This document shows positions 47,581 through 59,130 of a stretch of DNA of 64,000 nucleotides, piece by piece. This DNA comes from Melampsora larici-populina 98AG31 (taxonomy: Eukaryota; Basidiomycota; Pucciniomycetes; Pucciniales; Melampsoraceae): assembly GCF_000204055.1 (NCBI RefSeq), contig NW_006768787.1, positions 1 through 64,000 on the forward strand, in the 5' to 3' direction. The translations under genes were made by a program, and so were the position numbers. The notes under the pieces were generated by a model, which searched no databases, was not told where the DNA came from, and was given only the letters and a program-made list of their open reading frames with translations. Positions within the stretch are counted from its first letter, which is position 1, and every line of letters starts with the position of its first letter.

Positions 47581-48596
47581 ATGTCTAATATCACTCTGGA
47601 GGATGTCATGAAGGAGTTAAGTTTAATGAATACAAGATTAAATGAAGAAACAGAACTCCGGACGAAAGCTGAGACTGAACGTCAAGAAGCTAATGCCCGG
47701 AGCCACAAGTTGGCTCAAAAACTAGCACAACTCAAGTTAAACCAAAACATGGGTCAATCTCATGCAACAAGTTCAGCACCTCCTGTAACCCATCCTCAGG
47801 TCCCAGTCCAAGCCTCTGTGCCCAAGCCTCCTAAGATCACAACGCCGGATAAGTTTGACGGATCTAAAGGACCCAAAGCCAAAGTGTTCATGAACCAGCT
47901 TGGACTGTACATGAAAATGAATGCGTCTAATTTTGCTGACAAGCAATCGCAAGTGACGTTCGCGTTATCCTACATGACTGGGAAAGTGAGCATCTGGAGT
48001 CAAGCCTTAACTGACCAACTGCTCGACCCAGAACGAACTCATTTGGTCAATTGGTCTAAGTTCACTCAATCATTCCGGGCAACCTTTTTCGACACTGAGC
48101 AAGTATCTAAAGCTGAAAGGGAAATCCGAGCTCTGAAGCAAACTCGATTGGTATCAGATTACTGGATATGCTTCTCTGAATTATCACTTGTGGTTAAATG
48201 GTTTGAAAGCATTCTTATATCTCAATTCAAACAAGGCCTTAAACCGGAAATTGCAATCTACATGATTAATGAGCAGTTTGAAGAGGTTGAAAAATGGCGC
48301 ATATGGCTATTAAAATCAACAACAAACTTCATAAGCGCCACAACGAGTTGACTCATACATCCATACCGCCTACTACTCCACACACCACGACCACAGACCC
48401 CAATGCTATGGACTGCTCAGCGTACCGTCTCAATGCTTCATCCAACAAGTACAGTCGACGTGGCTCAACAGGAGCATGCTACAGCTGTGAAAGTTTAGAA
48501 CACTTCATAGGAAACTGTCCAAAGGCAAAGAGACGTAGAGGAAATGGAGGATTTAGAGGGGGAGGCGGCAGAGGAAGTGAAATGAGTAGATTATGA
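47581..48596 (+). pseudogene. Gag of gypsy element A (one frameshift)
   Basis: Structural protein of the retrotransposon particle. The ATG at 47581 opens a coiled-coil-rich start (EDVMKELSLMNTRLNEETE). Next come the retrotransposon gag/capsid core (PDKFDGSKGPKAKVFMNQLG, then WSKFTQSFRATFFDTEQ) and, at about 48475-48520, a CCHC zinc knuckle (CYSCESLEHFIGNC) with an Arg/Gly-rich tail. Near 48294 the frame shifts by one base in an A-run: 47581-48351 is one frame and the zinc knuckle is in the frame opening at 48294. A stop at 48594-48596 separates it from pol. Confidence 0.85.
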
Positions 48597-48688
48597 GCAA
48601 GAGTAGCAGAATTAGATAGCCAATTGTCTGAAGTAAAAGGAAAGGAAAAGGAGGAAGGGAGGTCGGAAGTGTCAAAAAATGGAGATGC

Positions 48689-50412
48689 TTGGGAGTGATA
48701 GTTGTACCTCCCCCAAGCAAATCTGGTTTAGGAGCTGAAGTTGGAGTTATTGATAGTCTTGAAATGAAAGATACTTGTATCATTGAAAGCATCCAACTCC
48801 ACGACCCTAATTCTGACACAACCCTGACCGCTGGAGCTTTAATAGACAGTGGTGCGACCCATGAGGCCATGAGTCTCAATTTTGTGGAAAGACACAAACT
48901 CCACACTGATCCCTTGCCCAATTATCACAGTGTCACTGGATTCAGCGGACACAAATCAAAAATTACTCACACAGGTGATTATATTGTAAATGAAGAAAAT
49001 CAACTAACCACTTTTATTATCACTCAACTACGCGACAAATACAATGTAATTCTTGGAATGCCATGCATTAAAAGAAATTATCATTCAATTAACTGGAAAG
49101 GAAGTGAAATCAGGAAGAACATCAATCACATTGAAATGTCAAAGCCGCAAATAGCCTTGATGGACCCGGACGTGGAGCCTGATAGGCATGCTAGGCACAG
49201 TGACACGGGGGTTGAGCTCAGTAATGACTCGTCAAAACCCCCACAATGTGAGTATTTCTCAAATCCTGAGTTATGCATCAAAGAAGCTCTTTGCAAGCTT
49301 AAACACCCTCTAGAACTTGAAAACCAGACACCGACAAATGAAAAGAACAAGGAAGAAGCCCGATCACCTGCAGATCCCACATGTGCGTCTTTGTCCAATC
49401 CGAAAAACACCTCGATAGACCTCGACGAGGAACTGGAGAGGAAAGCTAGGAAAAGTGACATGGGGGTAGAGATCAGTAATGACTCGTTAATACCCCCTCA
49501 GAGTGAGTCTGTTAACAAAATTGTAAAAACACCCCAAGAAAAACTGAAAAAGCAGACATACCTTCTACAGAAACCAGCAGGAACAATTACGAGACCCACA
49601 ATTCGACCGCTAAGGACAAAACTTTACTCTCAAATGCTGAAATCATCAGGAAAACTCCAACCGCAATTGAATACAATGAAGGCCTCATGGAATGTATTGG
49701 CTAGACTGACTGCTAATCAAAACAAAGGCAAGCCTGAACAGTCAGCCACCGACTTAGTCCCGAAATCCTATCACGACTACCTTGATATGTTTGAGAAAAG
49801 CAAGTCCAACATCTTACCTCCGCATCGACCGTACCACTTTAGGGTTGATCTGGTCCCAAACGCAACACCTCAGGTGGGAAGAGTCATCCCGTTATCTCCC
49901 AAAGAAAGTGCGGTACTGGACGAAATGCTAGATAAAGGACTTGCAAACGGAACCATACAAAGGACGACTTCTCCGTGGGCCGCTCTGGTATTGTTCACGG
50001 GAAACAAGGATGGGAGTCTATGGCCATGTTTTGATTGCCGTAAACTCAATGCGGTAACAGTCAAGAACAAATATCCCTTACCGCTGACAATGGAGTTAAT
50101 AGACAGTCTATTGAACGCGGACCAATTCACCAGTCTTGACATGAGAAACGGCTACAACAATTTATGAGTCAGAGAAGGTGATGAGGCAAAACTTGCTTTC
50201 ATATGCAAAAGAGGTCAATTCGAGCCGTTAACAATGCCATTCGGACCAACTGGAGCCCCCAGATTCTTTCAATATTTTATTCAAGATATATTTAAAGCTC
50301 ACATTGGAAGAGACGTCACAGCTTATCAGGACGACATACTCATTTATACCCAACCGGGAGTTGATCATGAAGCTGTTGTGAAAGAAGTCTTAGAGATATT
50401 GAGGAAGCAAAA
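48689..50412 (+). pseudogene. Pol of gypsy element A, 5' part: protease and reverse transcriptase
   Basis: The aspartic protease active site is LIDSGAT (about 48838-48860). A linker holds an internal duplication (49163-49265 and 49418-49520, 255 bp apart, both with SD(T/M)GVE(L/I)SNDS). The reverse transcriptase starts near 49820. It contains GLANGTIQRTTSPWAALVLF, FDCRKLNAVTVKNKYPLP and the catalytic YQDDILIY (about 50320), which has Gln in place of the usual hydrophobic residue but keeps both Asp. A stop at 50165-50167 interrupts the frame. The open frame then runs to 50412, where the Helitron begins. Confidence 0.85.
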
Positions 50413-50938
50413 TCATAAAACTAAAGGCACGACCATGTTTCTCGGCAAAACTGGATTAAACCCCTAGGCCCTTGATAAGTCTTATTTGCAGGCACTTAAT
50501 TTCCCTGTCCCAGCCATTTTCCATAACCCTCTCCTTGCTAAATTCATAAACTGGGGTTGCTTACTAAGCTTATGGTCTTGTATATCAGATTTGGAACACC
50601 ATCATCAATCTGATGCGATATCATTCTGATGTATTGTGAGCATTTACTGAGCATTGACTATGTCCAACATCTTCTTTATGTATGTTCTTGTCTTTTTTCT
50701 TTTGGTCCATGTTTCTGGAATACTGATCTATTGACTGATGTTCTTGATCTCACAAGGATATAGGGCTAAAGGCCGAATTCTCTCCTCCTGGGAGTGAGGC
50801 CAAAAGACAAATTTCATTTGTTGCTCAATCTTTGTATGTCTTTCTTCTCCTTGTTGCTCTGATCACATTTAACTGACCTAATGTCATCCTCAATATCATT
50901 CAATTACCTCCATCCCTTGACCATTTCCTATTGATGTT

Positions 50939-53664
50939 ATGCCTACCTTTACCGTTCCAACACTGCATTATTCCAAAAAGATTTTGCTTTCGCTTAGAAA
51001 GATTGAAGAAGACCAAAATGCTCGGGTCACCCTTTTGGAGTATCTAAGCAACTTCACCCAGTCGAATGGGACAATTTTGTACAGGAGACAAAAATCTTGG
51101 CCGAGGAGATTCCCGTCTTATGCATCTGCCAATGGACAAGATATCACGAGTTCAAGCAATGAAAAGGTCGAGAAGAAGAAGTCGAATGATATTCCGTTTT
51201 ATACCATCGGTTTCAAGTCTGCTACACCCGAATACACTCTTCGAACTCGAATTTGGGCATCTCTTCGCGCTCAGACATCGTATCAAACGGTAACCGGGTT
51301 CATGAACTACTCCAAAGCCATCAAGCTCCTCTATCGAGTCGAAAACCCCAACATTTTACAGCTTTACGGTGACAATCCGGACAAGTTAGAACGCACGTTG
51401 GAGCGGATGGCCAGGCAAACGTTTCAATTTGTGGTCTCTATGCAACGATACTTTGAATTCAGCAAGGAGGAAGTCAAAAACACCGAGTTTTTACTGAGAG
51501 CTTATCCTGATATCAACATTGTGTGTCTATACAAAGACAACCAACGTAAAGAAGGAGGAGACTCAAATTTACTCTGCGTTCATCGATGGTCATCAGGATA
51601 ATTATCTTAAAGAGTATCTCGAGATTTGTAACATGCTTGGAGAATTTGAAGATTTTTATGTTTCCAACCGATCACCGTACTTATCGACTGGTGCAAAAGA
51701 ATTCACCAAGTTTCCTGTTGCGATTGTCGGAGCAAGAGAATACATTTTCTCAGAAAACATTGGTGTTCTCGGTGGTGTTGCAACTGGAAAAGAACAAATC
51801 TTTGGCACACTCGCTGACAGATCGTTATCATTCATTGGGGGAAAGCTACATTAAGTGCATCCCAATTTCCTTAATGCCATCTTTATGACGACTCGAAGAG
51901 GCGGTGCAAAGGCTCAAAAAGGTTTATATCTCTCTGAAGATATTTACGCAGGTATGGATCCGTTTGGTAGTACTTCGGAACCCAACTGCCCCTTGATCGA
52001 CTTCTTACATTTTATTATGCTCATCCTGGATTTCACATGAATAAGATTCTCGTAAGTCCCATCTCTCCATTTGATATCCTCATATGCGGCGAGTTGACAC
52101 GTAATCTTTACCCGACCAGATCATCTTTGCTGTTCAAGGTTTCATGTTCACGATGGTATTCCTAGGTACATTGAATTCCTCACTGACAATTTGTAAACAC
52201 AATTCAGAAGGTCAATTCATTGTTTTGCCCGATTTTTACAACTTCGTTCCCACATACGATTGGATCAAGCGATGTATCGTGTCTATCTTTATCGTTTTCT
52301 TGATGGTTAAGTTATTCATGCGCACGAACCACTCTCAATTCGATACTTATGTGTATTGATTTTATAGATTTCCTGCCACTGTTCTTGCAAGAGTTGACTG
52401 AACGAGGGGTAATCTCGGCTTAATCCGACTTGGAAAACAACTGGGATCCTTGTCACCCGTCTTTGAGGTCTTTAGTACCCAGATTCAACCACATGCCTTA
52501 TTGACCGACATGACGTTCAATGGAGCGCGATACATTGCAACTGGACGTGGATTTGCGACCACACAAATCTCATTCGCAATTCTTTACTCACGTTTTGCTG
52601 GACTGAGTATCTATATAGGGATGCGAACGTTGTGCCTTTTGTTATATGTCACCGTGAGTCTTTGGATTCCATCGATTCTATACTTTTGGATCTCCGTCCT
52701 GGCACTTGTTTGGCTCCTTTGATCTTTAACCCACATCAATTCAGTTTTACAGACTTCATCATTGATTATCAAGAGTTTTTGAGGTGGACGTGTAGAGCAA
52801 ACAGTCGATCGCATGCAAATTCTTGGATTGGATGCTGTCGATTATCTAGAACTCAAATTACTGGATTCAAGAAGACAAGATTAGGTTTACCTTCTGAAAA
52901 GCTTTCGACAGACGTTCCTAGACCGGGTTGGAAAGTGATCTCGTTATGAGAAATCTTGGCTCCTATGGTTTGGAACATCTCGCACGCTGTCCTTGGAATG
53001 ATTGCCACTATCGCGATTCAAAGAGCGTTGTTTAAGCTCTTGATTGCTTGCTTTTTGTCTACAGAATTTAAGCACGATGAGACTAATCGAGCTTGGTGGA
53101 CTGGGAAATGGTATGGTCGGAAATTGGGAGCGCACGCTTGGTCACAGCCTGTGCAAGAATTCATTTTCAAGATCGTCGAGGTTTGTATCTTTTTTGAGTG
53201 ATCTAATTGGGAATGAGACTGATATACATGCTCTTCTTTACAGATGTCATTGTTTAGTGCGGATCTGTTAACATGTCACTTTGTGTTGATCATCTTATCG
53301 GTTCCACTCTTGATTCCATTCTCGAACCGATCACATCTGACAATGTTATGTGAGTACTTACGTTTTCTTACAATTTTTTCTATGTCTTCACTGATGCTGA
53401 TGATGTGACATCAAACAGTCTGGTTGAGACCAAGTAAACAGATCCGACCTCCAATCTTTTTGTTCAAGCAAATAGCTCAAAGACGAAAGATTGTGGCCAC
53501 CTATGGTGTCTTTTATGCAATCATCATCGGTAGCTTAATCACCTTTATTGTAAGTTTTTCTTTCTTGAGAGCTTCTTGGTCAACATGAACTAATGAATGA
53601 CTTTATTTCCCCACTCGATCATGTTTCTATTTAGGTCCTACCGATTGTTTTTAGATCATCTTGA
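50939..53664 (+). pseudogene. Captured 1,3-beta-glucan synthase (FKS1-type) fragment
   Basis: Covers the C-terminal half of the plasma-membrane enzyme that makes cell-wall beta-1,3-glucan. It begins inside the gene at MPTFTV...HYS(K)KILLSLR and runs to the natural C-terminus (stop 53662-53664). Recognisable blocks include [104 protein letters not shown] and LRPSKQIRPPIF. It is broken by several frameshifts and stops and by two internal deletions: after FIDGH at about 51590 (about 50 residues) and after EDIYAGM at about 51953 (about 55-60 residues of the catalytic region). Three introns remain (53181-53243, 53350-53417, 53550-53634). It lies wholly inside the Helitron, so it is a DNA-level capture, not a retrocopy. 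Not functional. Confidence 0.92.
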
Positions 53665-54417
53665 ATTTAAAGCAGACTGTTTGATTTGTAGAAGCATTTT
53701 TTTCATATTTTTCTTACATTTTTACATTTTTCGACTTCTTTATCAATCTTCAGCTTAACATGTTGTCTATCTTTTTTCCCATCTCTATCTCTTCAAGACA
53801 TCCTTTTTTAACAACATCTTTGAATATTTTCTTATACGCATTCATGTATCACTTCTGATGCTCATAAACTTTGCCAGTAGCCCCAAATTTGGTACAAAAT
53901 TTAATCTTATCTGTATAACCCCCAACTTCATCTTTTGAGCTGGATAGAATCAAAGAAGCATTAATTCATTGCATTTGGATTCCACATCACCGATACAATT
54001 GATCCAACTCATGGATATCTTGGACTTCATGAATCAATCAAATTATCTTCAAACACAACAGCACACCCTGATGAACTCATACCTTTTGGAAAAATCTACC
54101 TTGAATCATGAATGTGATATCCGTACAGAAACAACAAAAGTCAACATCAAGTATCTAAACTGAGTCTGTAATCATAACTCAGATAGTGTTTCATTGAATA
54201 CCTTTTTAATTTGGTTTTGGCCTGGGTTCTTTATTCATCATTTCAAATCCCTTTGTGTGTTTTGGTTGATATGATGACAATGTCAGAGACAAAAAAGATG
54301 AGTATTTTTAGTTGTATTAATATAATTTATGTGTTTATGTTGCAATGAACTTGAGGGGAATCCATGATAAGCTTGATGTTACAAACCAAGACAAACAACA
54401 AAACTTGGCATGTTGAC
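53665..54417. other. Helitron 3' interior
   Basis: AT-rich sequence following the captured gene's stop codon. It probably includes the donor gene's 3' flank and the Helitron's own 3' tail. No gene seen. Likewise 50470-50938, before the captured fragment, holds no recognisable gene. Confidence 0.5.
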
Positions 54418-54443
54418 AGCGGCGCCCGCCGCTAAGGTGCTAG
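54418..54443 (+). repeat. Helitron 3' terminal hairpin and CTAG end
   Basis: AGCGGC-GCCC-GCCGCT hairpin followed by AAGGTG and CTAG. This is the replication-termination signal of Helitrons by analogy with the family. Confidence 0.85.
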
Positions 54444-56695
54444 TGTATGGTTAAAGCCGGAAAAATGCAAATTTTCACAGAAAGAAATATCTTACCTGGG
54501 ATTGATCATATCTGAAAATCAAATTAAGATGGATAAAACCAAGGTTAAAGCAGTCACTGAATGGCCAGTACCTCGGAATGTATCTGAAGTACAAACTTTT
54601 ATCGGGCTCGCAAACTTCTACCAACACTTTATAGGTCAATTCTCAAAAATTGCATGGCCATTACACAAATTATCACAAAAAGACACTCCTTTCAGTTGGA
54701 CCGAAGCAAGACAGAAAGCGTTTCAGGACCTGAAGGAAGCATTTACTACCGCCCCAATTCTTAAAATAGCAGACCCTTATAAACTTTTTGTACTCAAATG
54801 TGATTGTTCTGATTACGCACTTGGAGCAGTTTTATCTCAGATCTCAGATGGTGATGGGGAATTACACCCTGTGGCATTTCTTTCACGTTCCTTAATTCAA
54901 GCTGAACAAAACTACGAAGTTTTTGATAAGGAATTATTGGCAGTGGTAGCTTCCTTGAAGGAATGGAGACAATATCTCGAGGGCAATCCTAATAGACTCA
55001 ATGTGATAGTTTATTCAGATCATAAGAACTTGCAGTCCTTAATGACTACTAAAGAATTAACTAGGAGACAAGCGAGATGGGCAGAGGTCTTGGGTAGTTT
55101 CGACTTTGAAATTAGATTTAGAGCGGGTAAGCAATCCACAAAACCTGATGCATTATTGCGAAGACCGGATCTCATGCCGAATGAGGGCGAAAAGTTCACT
55201 TTTGGACAACTATTGAAGCCACAGAACTTACCGGCTGATGCCTTCATTGACAAGTTAGACCTTGTGAGTTCTTGGATGGTGGAAGAAAATATTGACCCCA
55301 GTGTGCAGATTAGTGAATTCAATCTAGAGGAACAGAAGATGGAAGATGAAGGCAACCTTATATGGAAAGATGAACAAATACTAAATGAAATCAGACTCAA
55401 ATCAAAATCAGATCCGAAATTATGTGAAATTCTGCAACTAACCCGGGAAGGATGGACGTCAAAATTCCTAAAGGACTACTCAAGCACCAATGGCATCCTT
55501 TATTTGAAAGACAAGATTGTGATACCAAATGACAACAATTTCAAAGTTCAAATTTTACAATCACGACATGATAGTCGGCTGGCTGGACACCCGGGAAGGA
55601 TGAGAACCTTAGCATTAGTCAAGCGTGGCTACTATTGGAAATCAATGAAGTCATTTGTCAATCAATATGTTGATGGATGCCAGTCATGTCAACGTGTCAA
55701 ATCAAGAACAACCAAGCCATTTGGAAGTCTCAATCCTCTCCCAATTCCACTTAAAGTGGATTTTACCTGTAAGAGTCAGGTAATCAGCTTATTGAAGCTG
55801 AGCACTTGACCAAACTGAATGAGAACAATCTGAGATGAAATGAAGATTGTACGAATAGAAATGTTTAAGTTCGATGAAGAAAAAGAATCTAGGTAAACAG
55901 CACACAAGAGTCTTTTATAACGAAGTTAAACATTGACGTCATACATCTTACAGTAACAAGTGTAATATGATGAAGCAAAGAAGTCTAGATGAATTTATAA
56001 GCCAATGATTATGAATCTCAATTATTCCCAGTGGACCGTGGACAGACATCTGTTACGATTTAATAACAGATCTTCCCAAATCTGATGGTAATGATAGTAT
56101 CCTAACGGTGGTTGACCGTCTAACAAAGATGGCACACTTTGTACCTTGTAGGGAAACCATCACTTCGGACGAACTTGCTAAATTGATGATTAAGAACATC
56201 TGGAAATTACATGGAACACCGCAGTCAATTACATCAGACAGAGGTAATGTTTTCATCTCAAAACTGACAAAAGATATGAATCGAAGGCTAGGCATAATCA
56301 CTCAATTGTCAACCGCGTACCACCCACAAAAGGATGGACAGTCCGAAATCACTAACAAAGCAGTTGAGCAATATATTTGTCATTTCACTTCTTATAAACA
56401 AGACGACTGGTGCTCACTGCTGCCAATGGCCGAGTTTTCGTACAATAATAATGATCATGTAGCCATTGGAATGTCACCTTTCAAAGCAAATTACGGATTC
56501 AATGTTAGTTTCACCGACGTACCTACTGGCGACCAGTGCCTACCTTCAGTTGAGCTTAGATTAGCACAGTTGAATGGAGTTCAGAAATAATTGAAGGATT
56601 CAATGCAAGTGTCTCAAGAAGCGATGAAGGAAAAACATGACAAGAAAGTCCACAAAACACCAAATTGGAAAATTGGAAGTAATGTCAACCTAGAG
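54444..56695 (+). pseudogene. Pol of gypsy element A, 3' part: RNase H and integrase
   Basis: Continues the reverse transcriptase directly after the Helitron (KPEKCKFSQKEISYLG). The connection domain follows, then RNase H (LKCDCSDYALGAVLSQ, YEVFDKELLAVVASLKEWR, YSDHKNLQSL; the usual TDAS is CDCS here). The integrase zinc domain shows HDSRLAGH...CQSCQ at about 55565-55690. After the 55747-56018 insertion comes the DDE core: VDRLTKMAHFVPC, SDRGNVF and a Glu in YHPQKDGQSEITNK (about 56325-56360). A stop at 56588-56590 precedes the C-terminal part, which fades near 56695. Confidence 0.85.
55747..56018. mobile_element. 272-bp insertion in the integrase, flanked by CAATT
   Basis: The integrase reading is interrupted between the zinc domain and the catalytic core. 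CAATT stands on both sides (55742-55746 and 56019-56023), compatible with a 5-bp target duplication. The insert has neither clear inverted ends nor TG...CA ends, so its class is unknown. A 3-bp ATT duplication with a limit at 56023 is an alternative reading. The left end carries a 15-base palindrome TCCACTTAAAGTGGA. Confidence 0.55.
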
Positions 56696-57835
56696 GTAAG
56701 AACACATACCCCTAGGAGGACAAAAAGCCCATACGCACATAACAAAATTAAAAACCATGTAAAAAACATTAAAACTTCAAGGATCATAAGATACCTCGAA
56801 GCGATCACATCTCACACTCCAGTTTCAAGAGTGAATAGAATAAAAACCCTGACCATGACAAGCATCATGGCCAGGCGCAAACCCAGTCGTAACCAAGACT
56901 GAGTTGACTAAAGAAGACCAACTCAGGGCTTGGCCAGAACTACGATAAAGGGAAAAACCCTGACCAGGCCTTCGTTTAAAACGAAACGAAGCAACCAGTC
57001 AGGACCCTTCCCCTACCTATTCAAATCCTGACCAAGCAACTAAGAAAGACGAATACGCGTCAAACCGAACAAGAACACAGGATATAAAAACCAGGTTCTT
57101 TCTCGGTTTGATAATAATCCCCATCCCGAATAACACCAACTAAATTTACTTTCTAGAAAACCTTTTTAAAAGACTTCTATAACAATTCAAAACACCAGCC
57201 GATTTCATCTATATCAGAACTTCTTAACTCAACTGTTACAAAGTCCTCTTATTGTTGTTATCTTCCGTGTTATCTTTTATTGTTACACATCTTATAAAAG
57301 AGTTCACTAGCAAGCTACGATTTAGTTAAAACTCCTTTCTTACCATCCAATCAACTAGTCGAAGATAGTTCTCAGATCTGATAATCTATAAGACGATACT
57401 AATCTTATAGATTTGAAGTAGACCTTACAGACTCACCCTGAGGAAGGATTACTCTCGTAACCTCCTGTAGAAGACCGGTTGAATATATTGACTATATCTG
57501 TGAGGGTAGAGGACTTATTTGAGAACTCTAGGCTCACTAAATGGGTCAGGAGGGGTAGTATTACTTTTATGTATAAAGTTTATATTTCAATTATAATGTA
57601 ATTACAATAAAATAAGACTAGAATGAAAAGAGGAAAGGGGAAAGGCTGGTCTGTTTGGATAAATCCAGACAGACTACAGTTAAGAGACTCCTGAAAATGA
57701 GGTTTGTCATTATAATATATAAATGTTATAATTAATGAAGGATGGATCCCACAGTCCTTCCTTTAATCTTTAAGTAACTGATTAAAGAGTGAAATAAGGT
57801 CACTACACTGGTTGTTCTTAAAGTCACCAACTTAT
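56696..57835. other. Possible LTR remnant and flanking sequence
   Basis: No gene. A TATA-like GGATATAAAAACC at about 57079-57091 and the abrupt end of the integrase homology suggest an inserted LTR, but I cannot find its ends. The last 100 bp (about 57750-57835) resemble the region around 59135-59330, so gypsy B LTR-like sequence may be present on both sides of the CACTA-like element. Confidence 0.4.
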
Positions 57836-59130
57836 CACAGGGGGAAAAATAGAAGCTCTCATAGATGTGAGCAGATAAAGTTTGGAGGTTTCTCCAAGAT
57901 TGTTTCCAGTTTGTTTCCAATTTTCTTCCAATTTTCCTCCAGTTTTCTTTCAGCTCATCATCTGATCAAATGGTCAGCATGGCCTGAGCAGATGGGTTAG
58001 GCCTTCCTCAGGCTTTATCCCTTAGCCAAGAAGCCTGAGGGAGGGCTAGCTCATCTGCTCAGGTCATGTCGGGCCCTCCAATGCTCAGCCTGCACAGTCA
58101 AGTGACCAAATGTGATTGAGCGGTGAGAGACCCAACCAAACGTGAAAAACACAATGGGAACCATCCCTTTGGATGCTTCTGATCCCAGGAATGCTACTGA
58201 GGACTAGGTGAGCAGCTGTGCTGAACTGAGCAGCCCCTCAGCTAATACTCGGTGACATCCTTTGAATACTTCTGATCCCAGGAATGCCACTGAGGACTAG
58301 GTGAGCAGCTGTGCTGAACTGAGCAGCCCCTCAGCTAATACTCGGTGACATCCTTTGAATACTTCTGATCCCAGGAATGCCACTGAGGACTAGGTGAGCA
58401 GCTGTGCTGAACTGAGCAGCCCCTCAGCCAATACTCAGTGACATCATTTGGATACTTCTGATCCCAGGAATGCCACTGAGGACTAGCTGAGCAGCCCCTC
58501 AGCCAATACTCAGTGACATCCTTTGGATCCTCTTGATCCCAGGAATACCACTGAGGACTAGCTGAGCAGCTGCACTGAACTGAGCATCCCCTCAGCCAAT
58601 ACTGAGTGACATCCTTTGGATACTTCTGATACCAATCCCAGGAATGTCACTGAGGACTAGCTGAGCAGCCCCGCAGCCAATACTCAGTGACATCCTTTGG
58701 ATCCTCCTGCTCCCAGGAATACCACTGAGGATTAGCTGAGCAGCTGTGCTGAACTGGACATCCCCTCAGCCAATACTGAGTGAAATCCTTTGGATACTTC
58801 CAATCCCAGGAATGCCACTTAGGACTAGCTGAGTGGCCCCTCAGCCAATACTCAGTGACATCCTTTGGACCCTTCTGAAGGTGATTCTGAGTATACAGTG
58901 ATGTGTCAGCTGGGTCCTGAGCACTCATCCATGCTCAAGAAAGGCTCACCCAAGATTAAGATGAGCATGCTTTAGCAAACTCAAGCAATACCTAAGTATT
59001 ACAGGCTGAGCACGTTGGCACCACCAAAATGGTGAATTGAAAGAATCTGAAGGAAATTGAAACATTTTTGGAGTTATCAGGAAGTTACCCTCTGCTCACA
59101 TCTATGTGAGCTTTTATTTTTCCCCCTGTG
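57836..59130. mobile_element. CACTA-like non-autonomous transposon, 1,295 bp
   Basis: The left end is CACAGGGGGAAAAATAGAAG. The right end read on the other strand matches it at 38 of the first 40 bases. TAT flanks both sides (57833-57835 and 59131-59133). A 3-bp duplication and ends starting CAC are traits of the CACTA/EnSpm superfamily (known); the assignment is inferred. The inverted ends themselves contain a palindrome (GCTCACAT-AG-ATGTGAGC at the right end). Inside is a minisatellite instead of a transposase, so it depends on an enzyme elsewhere. Confidence 0.75.
58160..58880. repeat. Minisatellite with 93/75/99-bp units
   Basis: The landmark TCCCAGGAAT recurs at 58183, 58276, 58369, 58462, 58537, 58636, 58711 and 58804, giving spacings of 93, 93, 93, 75, 99, 75 and 93 bp. 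Short units lack an 18-bp block (like CTGTGCTGAACTGAGCAG); the 99-bp one has 6 extra bases. All spacings are multiples of 3. On the minus strand one frame reads repeated KDVTEYWLRGCS with WHSWD, open from 58928 to 58647. It then meets stops (Trp codons changed to TGA or TAG) in the other units. Confidence 0.9.

Larger units (their letters stand above)
50413..54443 (+). mobile_element. Non-autonomous Helitron, 4,031 bp, carrying captured FKS1 sequence
   Basis: Begins TCATAAAACTAAAGGC after an A. Ends in CTAG before a T. Ten bases from the 3' end stands a GC-rich hairpin with 6-bp arms AGCGGC (54418-54423) and GCCGCT (54428-54433). 5' TC, 3' hairpin plus CTRR and insertion between A and T without target duplication are the defining traits of Helitrons (known). 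Removing exactly this segment joins the two halves of the host reverse transcriptase in frame, with the expected KPEKC motif following. It encodes no Rep/helicase, so it must have been moved in trans. Its largest content is a glucan synthase gene fragment in the same orientation. Confidence 0.88.
47581..56695 (+). mobile_element. Ty3/gypsy retrotransposon A, decayed, split by a Helitron
   Basis: Internal region in the order gag - protease - reverse transcriptase - RNase H - integrase, which is the Ty3/gypsy (Metaviridae) order. It is interrupted at 50413-54443 by a Helitron and at 55747-56018 by a smaller insertion. It also carries a frameshift in gag, an in-frame stop in the reverse transcriptase and a stop after the integrase core. 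The 3' end (chromodomain region, 3' LTR) is not recognisable, so it may be truncated near 56695. Non-functional. Confidence 0.85.

Noticed and set aside
55768..56030. Reading the integrase insertion as a spliced intron (GTAAGAG...CCCAG)
   Set aside because: Joining at those sites puts the downstream integrase out of frame; an insertion with flanking repeats fits better.
58647..58928. 93-codon minus-strand frame as a current gene
   Set aside because: It covers only part of the minisatellite; neighbouring units carry stops in the same frame, so I treat it as a remnant.
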